A stretch of 64,000 nt of DNA from the NCBI GenBank assembly GCA_024762925.1, contig JANTGM010000021.1, forward strand, positions 1 to 64,000, written 5' to 3'. A program made the position numbers and the translations under genes. Numbering within the stretch: position 1 is the stretch's first letter; every line of letters starts with the position of its first letter. The notes below the pieces were generated by a model. The model was not told the DNA's origin. It ran no database searches and saw only the letters and a program-made list of their open reading frames with translations. Source of the stretch: Kofleriaceae bacterium (lineage in GTDB: Bacteria; Myxococcota_A; Polyangia; Haliangiales; Haliangiaceae). Positions 41,842-50,434 of the stretch are shown in pieces.

Positions 41842-43053
41842 ATGCTCAAGCCCGACGAAGCCATCGGTCGAATCCTCGCTCAGATATCGCCCATGCCAAC
41901 GGAGCGAACGCCACTGCTCGCCGCGCAGGGGCGCGCGCTTCAAGTTGCTCAGAACGCCCGCTTCGAACTGCCACCCTGGGACAACTCTGCCATGGATGGC
42001 TATGCGGTGCGGGCATCGGAATTGCCGGGCACGCTGCCAGTCTCCGGAATCATGGCAGCTGGCGTCTCTCCCGATGCCGAACTGGCGGTGGGCACGTGCA
42101 TGAAGATTATGACAGGAGCTCCCGTTCCCCGCGGAGCCGATACGGTGGTGATGCGCGAGAATGTCGAAGAGGGCACATCGGTCGCAACGTTCTCGGAAGC
42201 CCCGATTCTTGGTCGACACATTCGGCGCGCAGGAGAAGACATCAGCGCCGATAGTGAATTGCTACCAGCTGGCAGTCGTTTGGGCCCCGGTGAGTTGGCA
42301 ATCTTGGCAGCACAGGGCATCGCGGAGATACCCGTTTGCAGGCGACCACGAGTCGCGATTCTCTCGACTGGTGACGAACTTGTTCCCCTTGGAGCCACGC
42401 CTTCCGATGCGCAGATCATCAGCAGCAACTCCACCACACTTGCCGCCCAGATTCGCGAAGCTGGGGGCATTGCTGTTGACGCCGGCATCGTTCCCGACAC
42501 CTTGCAAGCGACCGTTCGCGCTCTGCGTTCGCTGGCGGACTACGATGTACTGCTTACCTCTGGCGGGGTCTCGGTTGGGGACTTTGACTACGTGAAGGAA
42601 GCCTACGAGACCATCGGTGTCTCAATGGACTTTTGGAAGGTCGCAGTCAAACCGGGCAAGCCGCTCGCCTTTGGCACACGCGCGATTCCTGGCAGCGATC
42701 GAACACAGCTGGTCTTTGGGCTTCCCGGCAACCCAGCGTCGTCTCTTGTGAGCTTCGAAATCTTTGTGCGCCCTGCACTTCGCAAGCTTCTTGGGTTCGC
42801 AAGCGCGACTCGTCCACGCATCATGGTCACTCTCTCCGAAGACTTCGAGAAAGCCACGGGCCGAACCAACTTCTTGCGAGCAAAGCTCACTCCCAGCGAA
42901 ACGGGCCCCGTTGCGACCCTGTTGCGCAAACAAGGGTCAGGAATGCTGCGCTCTATGGTCTCGGTGGATTGCCTTGTGCAGTTCGATGCCGATACAACCC
43001 ACTTTGCGGCTGGCAGCAAAGTCCCAGCACTTCCCCTCCGCGGGGCATGGTAA
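41842..43053 (+). CDS. moeA: Molybdopterin molybdenumtransferase MoeA
   Basis: 403 aa. Inserts molybdate into adenylylated molybdopterin. Conserved blocks: LPPWDNSAMDGYAVRA (about residues 43-58), KIMTGAPVPRGADTVVMREN, VAILSTGDELV, LLTSGGVSVGDFDYVK and FGLPGNPASSLVSFE. Full length compared with E. coli MoeA (411). Followed two bases later by an RluA-type gene, likely one transcript, although the two functions are unrelated. No other moa/moe gene is nearby. Confidence 0.96.
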   Translation: MLKPDEAIGRILAQISPMPTERTPLLAAQGRALQVAQNARFELPPWDNSAMDGYAVRASELPGTLPVSGIMAAGVSPDAELAVGTCMKIMTGAPVPRGADTVVMRENVEEGTSVATFSEAPILGRHIRRAGEDISADSELLPAGSRLGPGELAILAAQGIAEIPVCRRPRVAILSTGDELVPLGATPSDAQIISSNSTTLAAQIREAGGIAVDAGIVPDTLQATVRALRSLADYDVLLTSGGVSVGDFDYVKEAYETIGVSMDFWKVAVKPGKPLAFGTRAIPGSDRTQLVFGLPGNPASSLVSFEIFVRPALRKLLGFASATRPRIMVTLSEDFEKATGRTNFLRAKLTPSETGPVATLLRKQGSGMLRSMVSVDCLVQFDADTTHFAAGSKVPALPLRGAW

Positions 43054-43055
43054 TC

Positions 43056-43991
43056 ATGAGTGACTCCGAACTAAGAACTTCTCCGAACCTCCTTGTATTT
43101 GATGCCGCTTCGGCGGGTCGCGTCGATAAACTGGTTGGCGAACAATTCCCAGATGCCAGCCGCAAGCGTCTTGCGCAACTCTTTGCAGAGCGTCTCGTTC
43201 GCGTTGACGGCAAGAAGGTCAAGAAGGGCCACCAGGTTCGCCAGGGCCAACGCATCGCCCTCGACAGGCCTCCGGTTTCTGATGAGGATCTTCGGGCAGT
43301 GCCAGCGGAGGGTGCGCTGCACGTGGTCTACGAGGACGAGCATCTTGTGGCTCTCGTCAAACCTCCTGGCATGCCGACCTACCCACTTCGAGCCGGCGAA
43401 GTAGGCACCCTGGCCAACCTGGTTGTGAGCAAGTATCCCGAGTGCGCGCGAATTGGCAAGGATCCGCGAGAAGCGGGCTTTGCGCACAGACTCGACGCCG
43501 ACACGTCGGGCTTGCTGATCGCAGCTCGCACCTCGGATGCTTGGACTGCGCTGCGGGCGGCCTTCGCAAGTGGCAACATTCAAAAAACGTATCTTGCGGT
43601 TGTTGAAGGTCGTCCGATTGGCTCGGAGTGCGAGGTCGAACTCTTGCAAGATGGAAAGCGGGTGCGCGTCGACTACGCTGGCCTCGAGGCCTACACGACA
43701 TGGGAAGAGCTTGTTCGCACCGATGCGTTCACGTTGCTCTCCTGCCAAGCGCATACCGGCCGCATGCACCAGGTACGAGCCCATCTATCGCACTGTGGCA
43801 GCCCAATCGCTGGAGACCTCCTCTACGAGGGAACCGTCCAAGAGGGCCTATCGGGGCACTTTCTCCATGGCTCAGAACTTCACCTAAGCCACCCGGTGAC
43901 AAACGAGCCGCTCTCGCTCAAAGCGCCACTCCCCAAAGAGCGAGCGGCTTGGCTTGCAAAGCACGATTTAGTGCCAGATCCAGGAGCATAA
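43056..43991 (+). CDS. RluA-family RNA pseudouridine synthase
   Basis: 311 aa from the ATG at 43056, which follows the moeA stop by two bases; the much longer open frame upstream is only the third frame of moeA. An S4-like N-terminal domain (about residues 18-75: DKLVGEQFPDASRKRLAQLF, VRVDGKKVKKGHQVRQGQRI) precedes the catalytic domain with HRLDADTSGLL, holding the nucleophilic Asp, and the ARTSDAWTAL..QKTYLAVVEG block. It isomerises specific uridines of 23S rRNA (RluC/D type) or tRNA; the exact target is not readable. Confidence 0.92.
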   Translation: MSDSELRTSPNLLVFDAASAGRVDKLVGEQFPDASRKRLAQLFAERLVRVDGKKVKKGHQVRQGQRIALDRPPVSDEDLRAVPAEGALHVVYEDEHLVALVKPPGMPTYPLRAGEVGTLANLVVSKYPECARIGKDPREAGFAHRLDADTSGLLIAARTSDAWTALRAAFASGNIQKTYLAVVEGRPIGSECEVELLQDGKRVRVDYAGLEAYTTWEELVRTDAFTLLSCQAHTGRMHQVRAHLSHCGSPIAGDLLYEGTVQEGLSGHFLHGSELHLSHPVTNEPLSLKAPLPKERAAWLAKHDLVPDPGA

Positions 43992-44158
43992 AAACCTCTC
44001 ACTCGCTTTCTTGCCCTCTGGACGCGCTGGCATGGCTAGCGTTCTTCGTTGCTCAGTTCCTTCCTTACCCCGGTAAGGTCGTCTTTCGCGGCTTGTCAGA
44101 GAATAAGCTCGCTTCGCGAGAGGAACTCTTTGCTCGTGAACTTGGCTCTCGTCAATTC
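43992..44158 (+). repeat. Intergenic region with degenerate repeat copy G and hairpins
   Basis: CTTGCCCTCTGGACGC and GTTCTTCGTTGCTC (44010-44053) resemble the reverse complement of copy F/E and the left part of copy B. A hairpin CCTTACC-CC-GGTAAGG is at about 44064-44079, with a second possible stem around GCTCGCTTCGCGAG. No gene is supported. It lies between convergent genes, so the hairpins may help termination. Confidence 0.5.
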
Positions 44159-44734
44159 CTAGAACGACATACCAAGTCCAGCTTGAGCACCGTTTCTCGT
44201 GACGTTTAGCGAGGGACGCAGGCTTGCCCAGCCCGTTGGCATCGCCACCACTTCGGTCTTCTTCGCAAGGTGGAACCAATCGATCGCCAGAGCACCCGCG
44301 TAACCGAGCATAGCGCCTGCGATGACCCCTCCAAAGCAGTCGTAGTCATCGTCGCAACCGGATGAGAAGAGCAAGGCTCCACCAAATGGCAATCCCGTTC
44401 GTGCAAGCAAGCTGTAGATCGCTCCGGAGTTGTTGCCATGTGCAATGTGCACGATGGGCCCACCAAGAAACACACCGGCCGCGCCAATGGCACCAATATC
44501 GCTTTCGGCGCCTGCTCCAAGGACGGCCCAACTCGCCAGGTCGGCCAAGAAGACGTGGGTGCCATAGCTGACCGTTCGCGTGGGTGGCGCTTGCGGGTAT
44601 TGCACGTAGGGTTGGGCGTACGGCTGGGGTTGATAGGGAGTTGCCTGTCCCGGGGGCGTCATGCCCGGTTGTGCATCAGCGACTGTGGTGAGTGCGAGGA
44701 CAAGGGCGATGGACGAGACAAGTTGGAGGCGCAT
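44159..44734 (-). CDS. Exported glycine-rich membrane-associated protein, unknown
   Basis: 191 aa from the ATG at 44734, which begins a good signal peptide (MRLQLVSSIALVLALTTVADA); the open frame to 44872 adds 46 residues before it and is rejected. A Pro/Gln/Tyr stretch (about residues 20-50) is followed by several weakly hydrophobic Gly/Ala-rich segments and a CDDDYDCFGG pair of Cys. It ends in GLGMSF, compatible with an outer-membrane beta-barrel C-terminus. No family recognised. Confidence 0.65.
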   Translation of the reverse strand: MRLQLVSSIALVLALTTVADAQPGMTPPGQATPYQPQPYAQPYVQYPQAPPTRTVSYGTHVFLADLASWAVLGAGAESDIGAIGAAGVFLGGPIVHIAHGNNSGAIYSLLARTGLPFGGALLFSSGCDDDYDCFGGVIAGAMLGYAGALAIDWFHLAKKTEVVAMPTGWASLRPSLNVTRNGAQAGLGMSF

Positions 44735-44874
44735 AGGGCCCACTAGAGCAACTCTGTTGCCAACTCTTGGAGTAAGCAAATCCAGTAACTTGAGCGTTCT
44801 CACTCTCAGATTGTGGCGAAGAACCGACACCAATGTCCGACTTTTACCGCCAAGCGCGCTTTGCCTCTTCAAGT

Positions 44875-45040
44875 GTCGGGTTCAGAATGGTTGATCGACG
44901 ATCGCGATGGGAGTTCGTTCACTGGCAAGGCGCGAATAGCGAGCGTACTGGGGCAAGGGAGGCGCTGAGCAACGCAGAGCCGAAGGCGTCCAGAGGGCGA
45001 AGACCGAGCGAGCTTTGCGAGTCTTCTGCGCACTGGGGCG
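44875..45040 (+). repeat. Dispersed intergenic repeat, copy F (longest form)
   Basis: TCGGGTTCAGAATGGTTG and TCGACGATCGCGA match copy E at 21069. An extra segment (about 44909-44965, with TCACTGGCAAGGCGCGAATAGCG) follows. Then GAGCAACGCAGAGCCGAAGG to CCGAG (44966-45007) again matches copy E. Apart from this repeat, the space between the two minus-strand genes shows nothing I can name. Confidence 0.75.
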
Positions 45041-45046
45041 CAAGAC

Positions 45047-45892
45047 CTAGCGGGTGAGTTTCACATTTCGCGGAAACAAGACGATCTCGATACGTCGGTT
45101 CTTGGCCTTCTTACGGCGTGAGACTGGTCGATGGCTACCAAAGGCGGCGGCAGCGAGGCGGCTTGGATCGACCTTGGAAGTATCCTCCAAAAAGTGCACA
45201 ACGGTTAGAGCCCGCATCGCTGACAGCTCCCAATTGCTCTTGAACAGTGGGTTGTCTTTCTGAATCGGCACGTTGTCGGTATGGCCTTGCACCCAGACCT
45301 GCTTGTCTTTCATTTCCTTGAGCGCAACCCCGACTCGCGCCATCACGCGCTCGCCGCGCTTTGTGAGTGCGGCCTCACCGGATTTGAAGAGAACCTTGTC
45401 GACCAACTGCAACGTCAAACTGCCGTCGGCCCCCTTGAGCACTTGCCCCTGCCCGTCTTCGAGCAACGCTTCAAGCTTACTCTCCAGTTCACTAGCGGCC
45501 TGTGCCTTGGACTTGGCGGCTTTCTCGGCGGCTTTCAAACTCGCGCTACTCTGTGCCAGTTGCTTCTCGGTGCGAACAAGCCCTGCCACGGCAGCCATCG
45601 CTTCTTGGTCGGCTTTGACCGCGCGCGCATTTGCTTCTGCGAGTTGCGCTCGCAGTTCGCCGCTCTCACTCTGCGCACTACGAATTTTCCCTAGTGCCAG
45701 ATACCCAACGCCCGACATGCCAAGAAGCAAAACCACGTAGCCCAACCAGGCTGGCACTCTTCGCTTCTTGCGATTTGTGAGTTGTGTGATGCGCTTTGAA
45801 CGAGCGTCGGGACCCGGTGGCGGCAATGGCAATGGTGCATGTAGCACCACTCCAGAGTCCTCGTATGGATTGCGCAGATGATTCGCGTGCAT
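45047..45892 (-). CDS. OmpA/MotB-domain inner-membrane protein
   Basis: 281 aa. A Pro-rich cytosolic N-terminus (LPLPPPGPDARS) and basic stretch precede one membrane helix (about residues 48-68), a coiled coil of about 90 residues (SGELRAQLAEANARAVKADQ...), and an OmpA-like domain (about 155-275) with the peptidoglycan-binding pattern VWVQGHTDNVPI and NWELSAMRALTVVHFL. It resembles MotB-like or uncharacterised OmpA family proteins with a periplasmic spacer. No MotA partner is adjacent, so a flagellar role is unlikely; a cell-wall anchor in an envelope machine is more probable. Confidence 0.87.
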   Translation of the reverse strand: MHANHLRNPYEDSGVVLHAPLPLPPPGPDARSKRITQLTNRKKRRVPAWLGYVVLLLGMSGVGYLALGKIRSAQSESGELRAQLAEANARAVKADQEAMAAVAGLVRTEKQLAQSSASLKAAEKAAKSKAQAASELESKLEALLEDGQGQVLKGADGSLTLQLVDKVLFKSGEAALTKRGERVMARVGVALKEMKDKQVWVQGHTDNVPIQKDNPLFKSNWELSAMRALTVVHFLEDTSKVDPSRLAAAAFGSHRPVSRRKKAKNRRIEIVLFPRNVKLTR

Positions 45893-46090
45893 CGTCTATT
45901 GGGAAATGCAAAGTGCAAGCCATCGCCAAACACCTAAAATCACTGGGAGATCGCATATGTAAGGCGCAGAGAATCGGGGGGATGCCCTCCGATTTGGAGC
46001 CTGTGCCCCCGCGCGTGAGCTGCAAGCGATGATGGCTGTCGGCCTGCAAGGTGCATGAGCGTTCCTAAGACTTATTCTCATACAATTGGA

Positions 46091-46122
46091 CCGAGGCATA
46101 CGTAGTACAACGTGCGCCTCGG
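46091..46122 (+). promoter_or_regulatory. 5' leader hairpin before the PilZ gene
   Basis: CCGAGGC pairs with GCCTCGG, then after one A/C mismatch and a T-G pair, ACGT with ACGT, around the loop AGTACA. TACAAT at 46081-46086 is a good -10 box, so the hairpin would be at the very start of a roughly 135-base leader. The rest of 45893-46227 shows no gene I can support on either strand. The region may hold a riboregulator or simply stabilise the mRNA. Confidence 0.4.
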
Positions 46123-46227
46123 TGTGTTTCAACCGCAACGTGTTCTGTAAGCAACCTCTCCAACACTTCCGTTCTCGATCGCTGGCAAATCTTCTGAGAG
46201 CATCACGAACACAAAGGGAGGATCCAC

Positions 46228-46710
46228 ATGGAACGAGAACTTCGAAAGCATCCGCGAGTACCCGCCAAACTGGCATGCTCACTATTCTGCGACAAAGCCG
46301 ATGATGCGATTGCCGCCTATTGCTTTAGCGTGGCCAGTCGCGGGATCGGAGTGCTCGTGGAGGCAGACAGTCTGGTACCGCTTGCCGTTGGGGAAACCGT
46401 CACCGTCGCCCTTGAACTCGAACGCATGGATGTCGTCGGCTCCATCGCGTGGATCCAGCACGCCCCAAATCGGAGTTGGAGTTTTGGCGTGCAGCTTCAT
46501 CCCGAATCGCAGAACGCCGCGCACTATGAAGATTGGGTCGCTGAGCGCTTTGCCGCGCTTCGAGAAGAGAGCCTGAAGCTCGGCGGCACGCTTGCCGGCG
46601 ATCGCTTGATCACGCTTCGGGCCTTGCAGCGAGCTCTTGACGACCAGGCTCGCGACGGAGGGTTTCTCAGCGATCACTTGAGCTCGCTAGAGCACCTAGA
46701 CGAGCAGTGA
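46228..46710 (+). CDS. PilZ-domain protein
   Basis: 160 aa. The c-di-GMP-binding motifs are RKHPR (residues 6-10, RxxxR) and SVASRGIGV (about 34-42; the usual D/NxSxxG lacks the acidic residue but keeps Ser and Gly). The domain ends near residue 105, followed by a helical tail. It could sense c-di-GMP, acting on motility or surface growth, although the altered second motif leaves binding uncertain. GGAGG eight bases before the ATG is one of the few strong ribosome-binding sites here. Confidence 0.83.
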   Translation: MERELRKHPRVPAKLACSLFCDKADDAIAAYCFSVASRGIGVLVEADSLVPLAVGETVTVALELERMDVVGSIAWIQHAPNRSWSFGVQLHPESQNAAHYEDWVAERFAALREESLKLGGTLAGDRLITLRALQRALDDQARDGGFLSDHLSSLEHLDEQ

Positions 46711-46879
46711 GCAGCGATAGCAGCGCGCACTACCCAGTAACAAGTTGATGCGCCCCGTGCCATCAGGCTTGTGTTCAACAACCATCGTTGCACCTCTCGG
46801 CACAGTCCACTCTGTGATGTGCGTTCTGTCTGTGGTTGCAATTGAGGAATAGGTGCGCGCCCACTTCGGTAGAGACTGC

Positions 46880-47866
46880 ATGCAACGTCTCTTGTCATGG
46901 GTCCAACTAGCAACACTCGGTTCCGGGCTTGGAGCGAGTGCGCTTCTCTTGGCGGAATACTCGTCCGATGCTCCATCGCTCTGCGCAGTGAACGGAGGTT
47001 GTGATGCAGTTCGGAACTCGGCGTTTGCAAACCTTGCCGGCATTCCAACTCCGGTTCTCGGCCTGCTCTTCTTCAGCCTGCTCATCGCCTTGCGCGTGCT
47101 TTCGGCTCCTCTTCGCTTCCAGCGAGCTTTGGCAACTGCGGGCGCACTTGGAGCAATTGGCCTGCTCGCGATCCAAGCGTGGATCGTTGGCGCCTTTTGC
47201 CAGTACTGCGTTGTCGTCGATGTCTCCGCGGTAGCGTATGGCGCCCTCCTCTGGCGAGAACAGACCAAACCGCACAAGCTCCACATCGCAGTTCCTCTTG
47301 TCACCGCGGGCGCGCTCTACGTTGCAGTGGTTTCCTCTGCAAGTACTCCCAGAGTAGACGTTGCAAACTCAGCTCTTGCAATGCCTGCGACAGATCAGCT
47401 CACGATCACCGAGTTTGTCGACTTTGAGTGCCCCGCATGTCGGGCGCTACACATCGAACTCGCGTCGGCGCTCGAGCAAATTGAAGGCGAAGTGGATGTG
47501 GTGCGACGCCACGTTCCCCTAGAGCGCCACCGGCATGCTCGAATTGCAGCCCGTGCCTACTGTTGTGCGGACGCTGCGGGCAAAGCCGAACAAATGGCCG
47601 ATGTGCTGTTCAAAGCCGACGCCCTGAGCAAGAGCGACTGCGAAGACATTGCGGTGAGCGTTGGTGTGCCAATGGACGCCTACCGCAAGTGCATCGAGAG
47701 TGACACGCCGGAGGAAACCATTGCCCGGGACGAAGAGCTTGCATCCGAAATTGGCTTGCGAGCTCTTCCTACCTTCTTTGTGGGCACGCAGCGCTTCGAG
47801 GGAGTGCGAGGGCGCGAAGACCTCGTGGCTGCGATCGAAAGCGCTCTAGCCGAGCGCAGAAACTAA
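46880..47866 (+). CDS. Fusion: VKOR membrane domain + DsbA/thioredoxin-like domain
   Basis: 328 aa from ATG 46880 (GTG 46853 possible). Residues about 1-140 form a four- or five-helix VKOR domain with the loop Cys pair SLCAVNGGC and the quinone-side CxxC FCQYCVV. Residues about 175-325 form a DsbA-like thioredoxin fold with FECPACRAL (CPAC) and the cis-Pro LRALPTFFVG. Such fusions make disulfides in the periplasm and pass electrons to quinones, replacing DsbB/DsbA. This fits the many Cys-rich exported proteins nearby. Confidence 0.93.
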   Translation: MQRLLSWVQLATLGSGLGASALLLAEYSSDAPSLCAVNGGCDAVRNSAFANLAGIPTPVLGLLFFSLLIALRVLSAPLRFQRALATAGALGAIGLLAIQAWIVGAFCQYCVVVDVSAVAYGALLWREQTKPHKLHIAVPLVTAGALYVAVVSSASTPRVDVANSALAMPATDQLTITEFVDFECPACRALHIELASALEQIEGEVDVVRRHVPLERHRHARIAARAYCCADAAGKAEQMADVLFKADALSKSDCEDIAVSVGVPMDAYRKCIESDTPEETIARDEELASEIGLRALPTFFVGTQRFEGVRGREDLVAAIESALAERRN

Positions 47867-47875
47867 GAACTTCAC

Positions 47876-48199
47876 CTACGCAACCATCTTGAGTTCATGC
47901 TCAAACGAACCTTCCTGGCCCAGCGTTTCCGAAGCGCGAATCCATGCACGCTTTAGCGACTCCTGACAGTGGCGCGTTCCCTCTGGGTCCAATCCCACAA
48001 GATCGCTCAGGTGACTGCGGAGCTTGCTATCCTGCTCATCGAGCTGCATCCGTTGCAGGGTGATGAGAACGCGGGCGTAGATAATCTCGTCAAGAACTGG
48101 GCTGTTGAAAGGCATGTCCCGACATATTGCAGCCGCAGTGCCAACACGCTTTGGTGGATCGGCAAATGCAAATTCGCGAGCTTGCGAGTGATCGCACAC
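47876..48199 (-). CDS. Small hypothetical protein
   Basis: 107 aa as the longest form; the ATG at 48115 (MPFNSPVLDEIIYARVLITL) gives 79 aa and looks like the better start. The protein is helical and charged with no Cys-based motif beyond two isolated Cys. No family recognised. Its stop is nine bases from the convergent VKOR-DsbA gene, and it is on the same strand as the membrane protein 73 bases upstream, which fits a real gene, but the evidence is thin. Confidence 0.45.
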   Translation of the reverse strand: MCDHSQAREFAFADPPKRVGTAAAICRDMPFNSPVLDEIIYARVLITLQRMQLDEQDSKLRSHLSDLVGLDPEGTRHCQESLKRAWIRASETLGQEGSFEHELKMVA

Positions 48200-48271
48200 A
48201 CAGCGCCAACATCAGCGACGCCAGATTTGACGTCGCCCAACAGCACCTTGGCAATCGGATCAGAGCATCGG

Positions 48272-48760
48272 CTACGACTTGGACTTGGCTATCACTCCAC
48301 CAAAGATCGACATGGTCGAGGCTCCAAACGCTCCACCAAGCGTGCATGCCATTCCATAGCTTGGGGTCCAATCGCCAAAATCTGGATGCGCCCAAACAAA
48401 GATGACTCCGAGGAGCCCAGCAAAGAGCGCCAGCACCCCAGTGACCCAAGTTAGCGTTCCAGGCGCTTTCTTCATCATCATCTGCATAGCGACGGCTGTT
48501 GTGAGTAACGCCGCCATGAGACTGGCCGCCAGAGTGACAATGCCGACTTTGGCCCATGGCGCTGCAGCCGCATCCGAAGCAGAGAGGGCTTTGGGCGAAC
48601 CGCAGTTGTTATGTATGCACATCGTCATGTGGCGCAGATCGATTCGAAAGCTGCCGCCTTCAACAATGCCAGTCCACCATGGCAAGACCACAGCTCCCAG
48701 AACCAACGCAAGCGCGGAGAGCAGCAGCAGGGCGATAGCAATCTTGGCTTTGAGCGACAT
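48272..48760 (-). CDS. Four-helix membrane protein, unknown
   Basis: 162 aa from the ATG at 48760; an ATG three codons upstream is also possible. Helices lie at about residues 5-28, 72-92, 102-122 and 136-158. An outside loop between helices 1 and 2 has WWTGIVEGGSFRIDLRHMTMC and HNNC; the WW and paired Cys give a claudin-like layout, though I do not claim homology. It is divergent from the M23 peptidase gene, 75 bases apart. Confidence 0.7.
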   Translation of the reverse strand: MSLKAKIAIALLLLSALALVLGAVVLPWWTGIVEGGSFRIDLRHMTMCIHNNCGSPKALSASDAAAAPWAKVGIVTLAASLMAALLTTAVAMQMMMKKAPGTLTWVTGVLALFAGLLGVIFVWAHPDFGDWTPSYGMACTLGGAFGASTMSIFGGVIAKSKS

Positions 48761-48835
48761 AGGGGCCAAACGCTGACTACCGAAAATCGCTTGATCAAGC
48801 GAGCATTATCCCGCACCATCCGGCGCCGTAGCCGT

Positions 48836-49435
48836 ATGAGATCGTTTTGTAGCATCCTACTCTGTTGTCTTTCGCTGATTTGGGCGATGCCAGAGTCTCA
48901 GGCGAATACCGCGGTTGCGGTTATGACTGACGAAGTGGCGCAAGCCCCAGCCGCGCTAACCGTTGCGCCGGTTCCAGGGCAGCTCAGTTCGGAGTTTGGC
49001 CTGCGCTCGGACCCCGTTCGCCACAAGCGCAAGCGGAGAAAGCGGCGCCGAATGCACAAGGGCCTCGACTTCATTGCACAGCGCGGCGCTCATGTACACG
49101 CCGCAGGCCCAGGCGTTGTTGTGAAGGCCCAGTTCACGGGCGGCTATGGAAGACTCGTTGTCATTGATCACGGTGGTGGGCTGCACACCCGCTACGCGCA
49201 CTTGCAGCGCTTCAAGGTTCGCAAAGGCCAGAGCATCGAAGCTGGCAAGGTAATTGGCGATGTGGGCTCCAGCGGAAGAGTGACAGGGCCGCACCTTCAC
49301 TTTGAAGTGCGCAAAGATGGTGTCGCGGTGTCGCCAGCAAACGTTGTGCAGTTTGCCGTTCCCCAGTGTTCACGCAGAGCACGGTCGTGCAAGAGCATCA
49401 GTCGGCCGAGTCGCAAAGACCGGCCGAACTCATAG
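48836..49435 (+). CDS. M23 family metallopeptidase (LytM type)
   Basis: 199 aa from the ATG at 48836, which begins the signal peptide; the open frame from 48611 is antisense to the neighbouring gene. Zinc ligands are HKGLDF (His and Asp) and GPHLHFEV (second His pair), with the usual FGLRSDP entry. A strongly basic insert RHKRKRRKRRRM precedes the HKGLDF motif. It should cleave peptidoglycan peptide bridges or act as a degenerate activator; the full ligand set favours activity. The tail is basic and Ser/Arg-rich. Confidence 0.9.
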   Translation: MRSFCSILLCCLSLIWAMPESQANTAVAVMTDEVAQAPAALTVAPVPGQLSSEFGLRSDPVRHKRKRRKRRRMHKGLDFIAQRGAHVHAAGPGVVVKAQFTGGYGRLVVIDHGGGLHTRYAHLQRFKVRKGQSIEAGKVIGDVGSSGRVTGPHLHFEVRKDGVAVSPANVVQFAVPQCSRRARSCKSISRPSRKDRPNS

Positions 49436-49441
49436 CGCTCA

Positions 49442-50350
49442 CTACGATTGACGCTTGCCGTCCTTCCAGACGTAGAAGCCCTCACCACTCTTCTTACCGA
49501 GTTTGCCGTCGGCGACGAGGTCCTTGAGAACTTGTGGGGGAGTGAAGCCCGCACTCACCGTCTCGGTTAAGTACTCTGCAATCGAGAGACGCACATCGAG
49601 CCCGACAAGGTCGGTGAGTTCGAGCGGCCCCATCGGATGCCCATAGCCAAGCTTCATTGCGGTATCAATATCCTCCGCCGACGCGACGCCTTGCTCAAAC
49701 ATGCGCATCGCTTCCAAGCCGATCACAAGCCCTAGTCGTGAAGACGCAAATCCTGGTGTGTCTTTCACGGTAATGCCCGTCTTGCCAAGCTTGGCGGCGA
49801 TGTCTCGCGCACACTGCACAACTGCCTCTGAGCTGCCTTCGTGCTTAACAACCTCGACCAGCTTCATGATGTGCACAGGATTGAAGAAGTGCATGCCAAC
49901 CACACGCTCGGGCCGCGGAATGCTCTCGGCGATTTGTGCAATCGACAGTGAGCTGGTGTTTGTCGCCAATACTGCCCCCGGATGCGCAGTTTCAACGACC
50001 GCAGCAAAGGTCTCCCGCTTCAAATCAATTGACTCGGGCACAGCCTCAATCACCAATTGCGCACCCTCACAGGCCTTGGCGATCGACGTCGATGTGGTGA
50101 GACGCTTGAGAGCAGCATCTCGGTCTTCCGCGGAAACCTTGCCCCGGGCGACGCCCTTATCAAGGTTGGCGCCGATCTTCTTCATCGCTTTGTCGAGGAA
50201 GCCCTCTTCCAAATCTCGCATGACCACGTCAAAGCCGGCCATCGCGGCGACCTGGGCAATGCCATGCCCCATGGTACCCGCCCCAAGCACGGCGACTCGC
50301 CCAATGTCTTCGACCTTCGTTATCAGCTCAGATTGACCATTCTCGCTCAT
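49442..50350 (-). CDS. 3-hydroxyacyl-CoA dehydrogenase (3-hydroxybutyryl-CoA type)
   Basis: 302 aa from the ATG at 50350; the open frame to 50434 overlaps the promoter of the divergent gene. The NAD motif is VAVLGAGTMGHGIAQ (about residues 19-33), the catalytic His is in GMHFFNPVHIMKLVE, and the C-terminal domain has KDTPGFASSRLG and GYGHPMGPLELTDLVGLD. Length matches PaaH/Hbd, which oxidise (S)-3-hydroxybutyryl-CoA or reduce acetoacetyl-CoA. No thiolase is adjacent. It ends seven bases from the convergent M23 gene. Confidence 0.94.
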   Translation of the reverse strand: MSENGQSELITKVEDIGRVAVLGAGTMGHGIAQVAAMAGFDVVMRDLEEGFLDKAMKKIGANLDKGVARGKVSAEDRDAALKRLTTSTSIAKACEGAQLVIEAVPESIDLKRETFAAVVETAHPGAVLATNTSSLSIAQIAESIPRPERVVGMHFFNPVHIMKLVEVVKHEGSSEAVVQCARDIAAKLGKTGITVKDTPGFASSRLGLVIGLEAMRMFEQGVASAEDIDTAMKLGYGHPMGPLELTDLVGLDVRLSIAEYLTETVSAGFTPPQVLKDLVADGKLGKKSGEGFYVWKDGKRQS

Positions 50351-50422
50351 GTGCCGACATGTAACACGAAACCGAGGCAACGATTCGCGCCACCACAAAT
50401 TGCGCCACAGAAGGCTTCGGAA

Positions 50423-50434
50423 TACCGTTCGCAC
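50423..50434 (+). promoter_or_regulatory. -10 box placed for leaderless transcription
   Basis: TACCGT (50423-50428) is six bases before the ATG at 50435. TTGCGC lies 17 bases upstream (50400-50405) as a partial -35 box, making this one of the better supported cases. Confidence 0.45.

Noticed and set aside
42633-43055. Extension of the RluA-type frame back to 42633
   Set aside because: This stretch is a shifted frame of moeA; the S4-like domain starts only after ATG 43056.
44159-44872. Long N-terminus of the exported Gly-rich protein
   Set aside because: The first 46 residues are basic and precede a normal signal peptide at 44734; they would prevent export.
46696-47304. 202-aa frame antisense to the VKOR-DsbA gene
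   Set aside because: Most of it is the complement of a clear gene. Its last 30 residues lie in the gap and look slightly protein-like, but there is no independent start or family.
50057-50434. Extension of the AGPS-like frame to 50057
   Set aside because: It is antisense to 3-hydroxyacyl-CoA dehydrogenase and has no similarity to the FAD family; ATG 50435 also has a -10 box in place.
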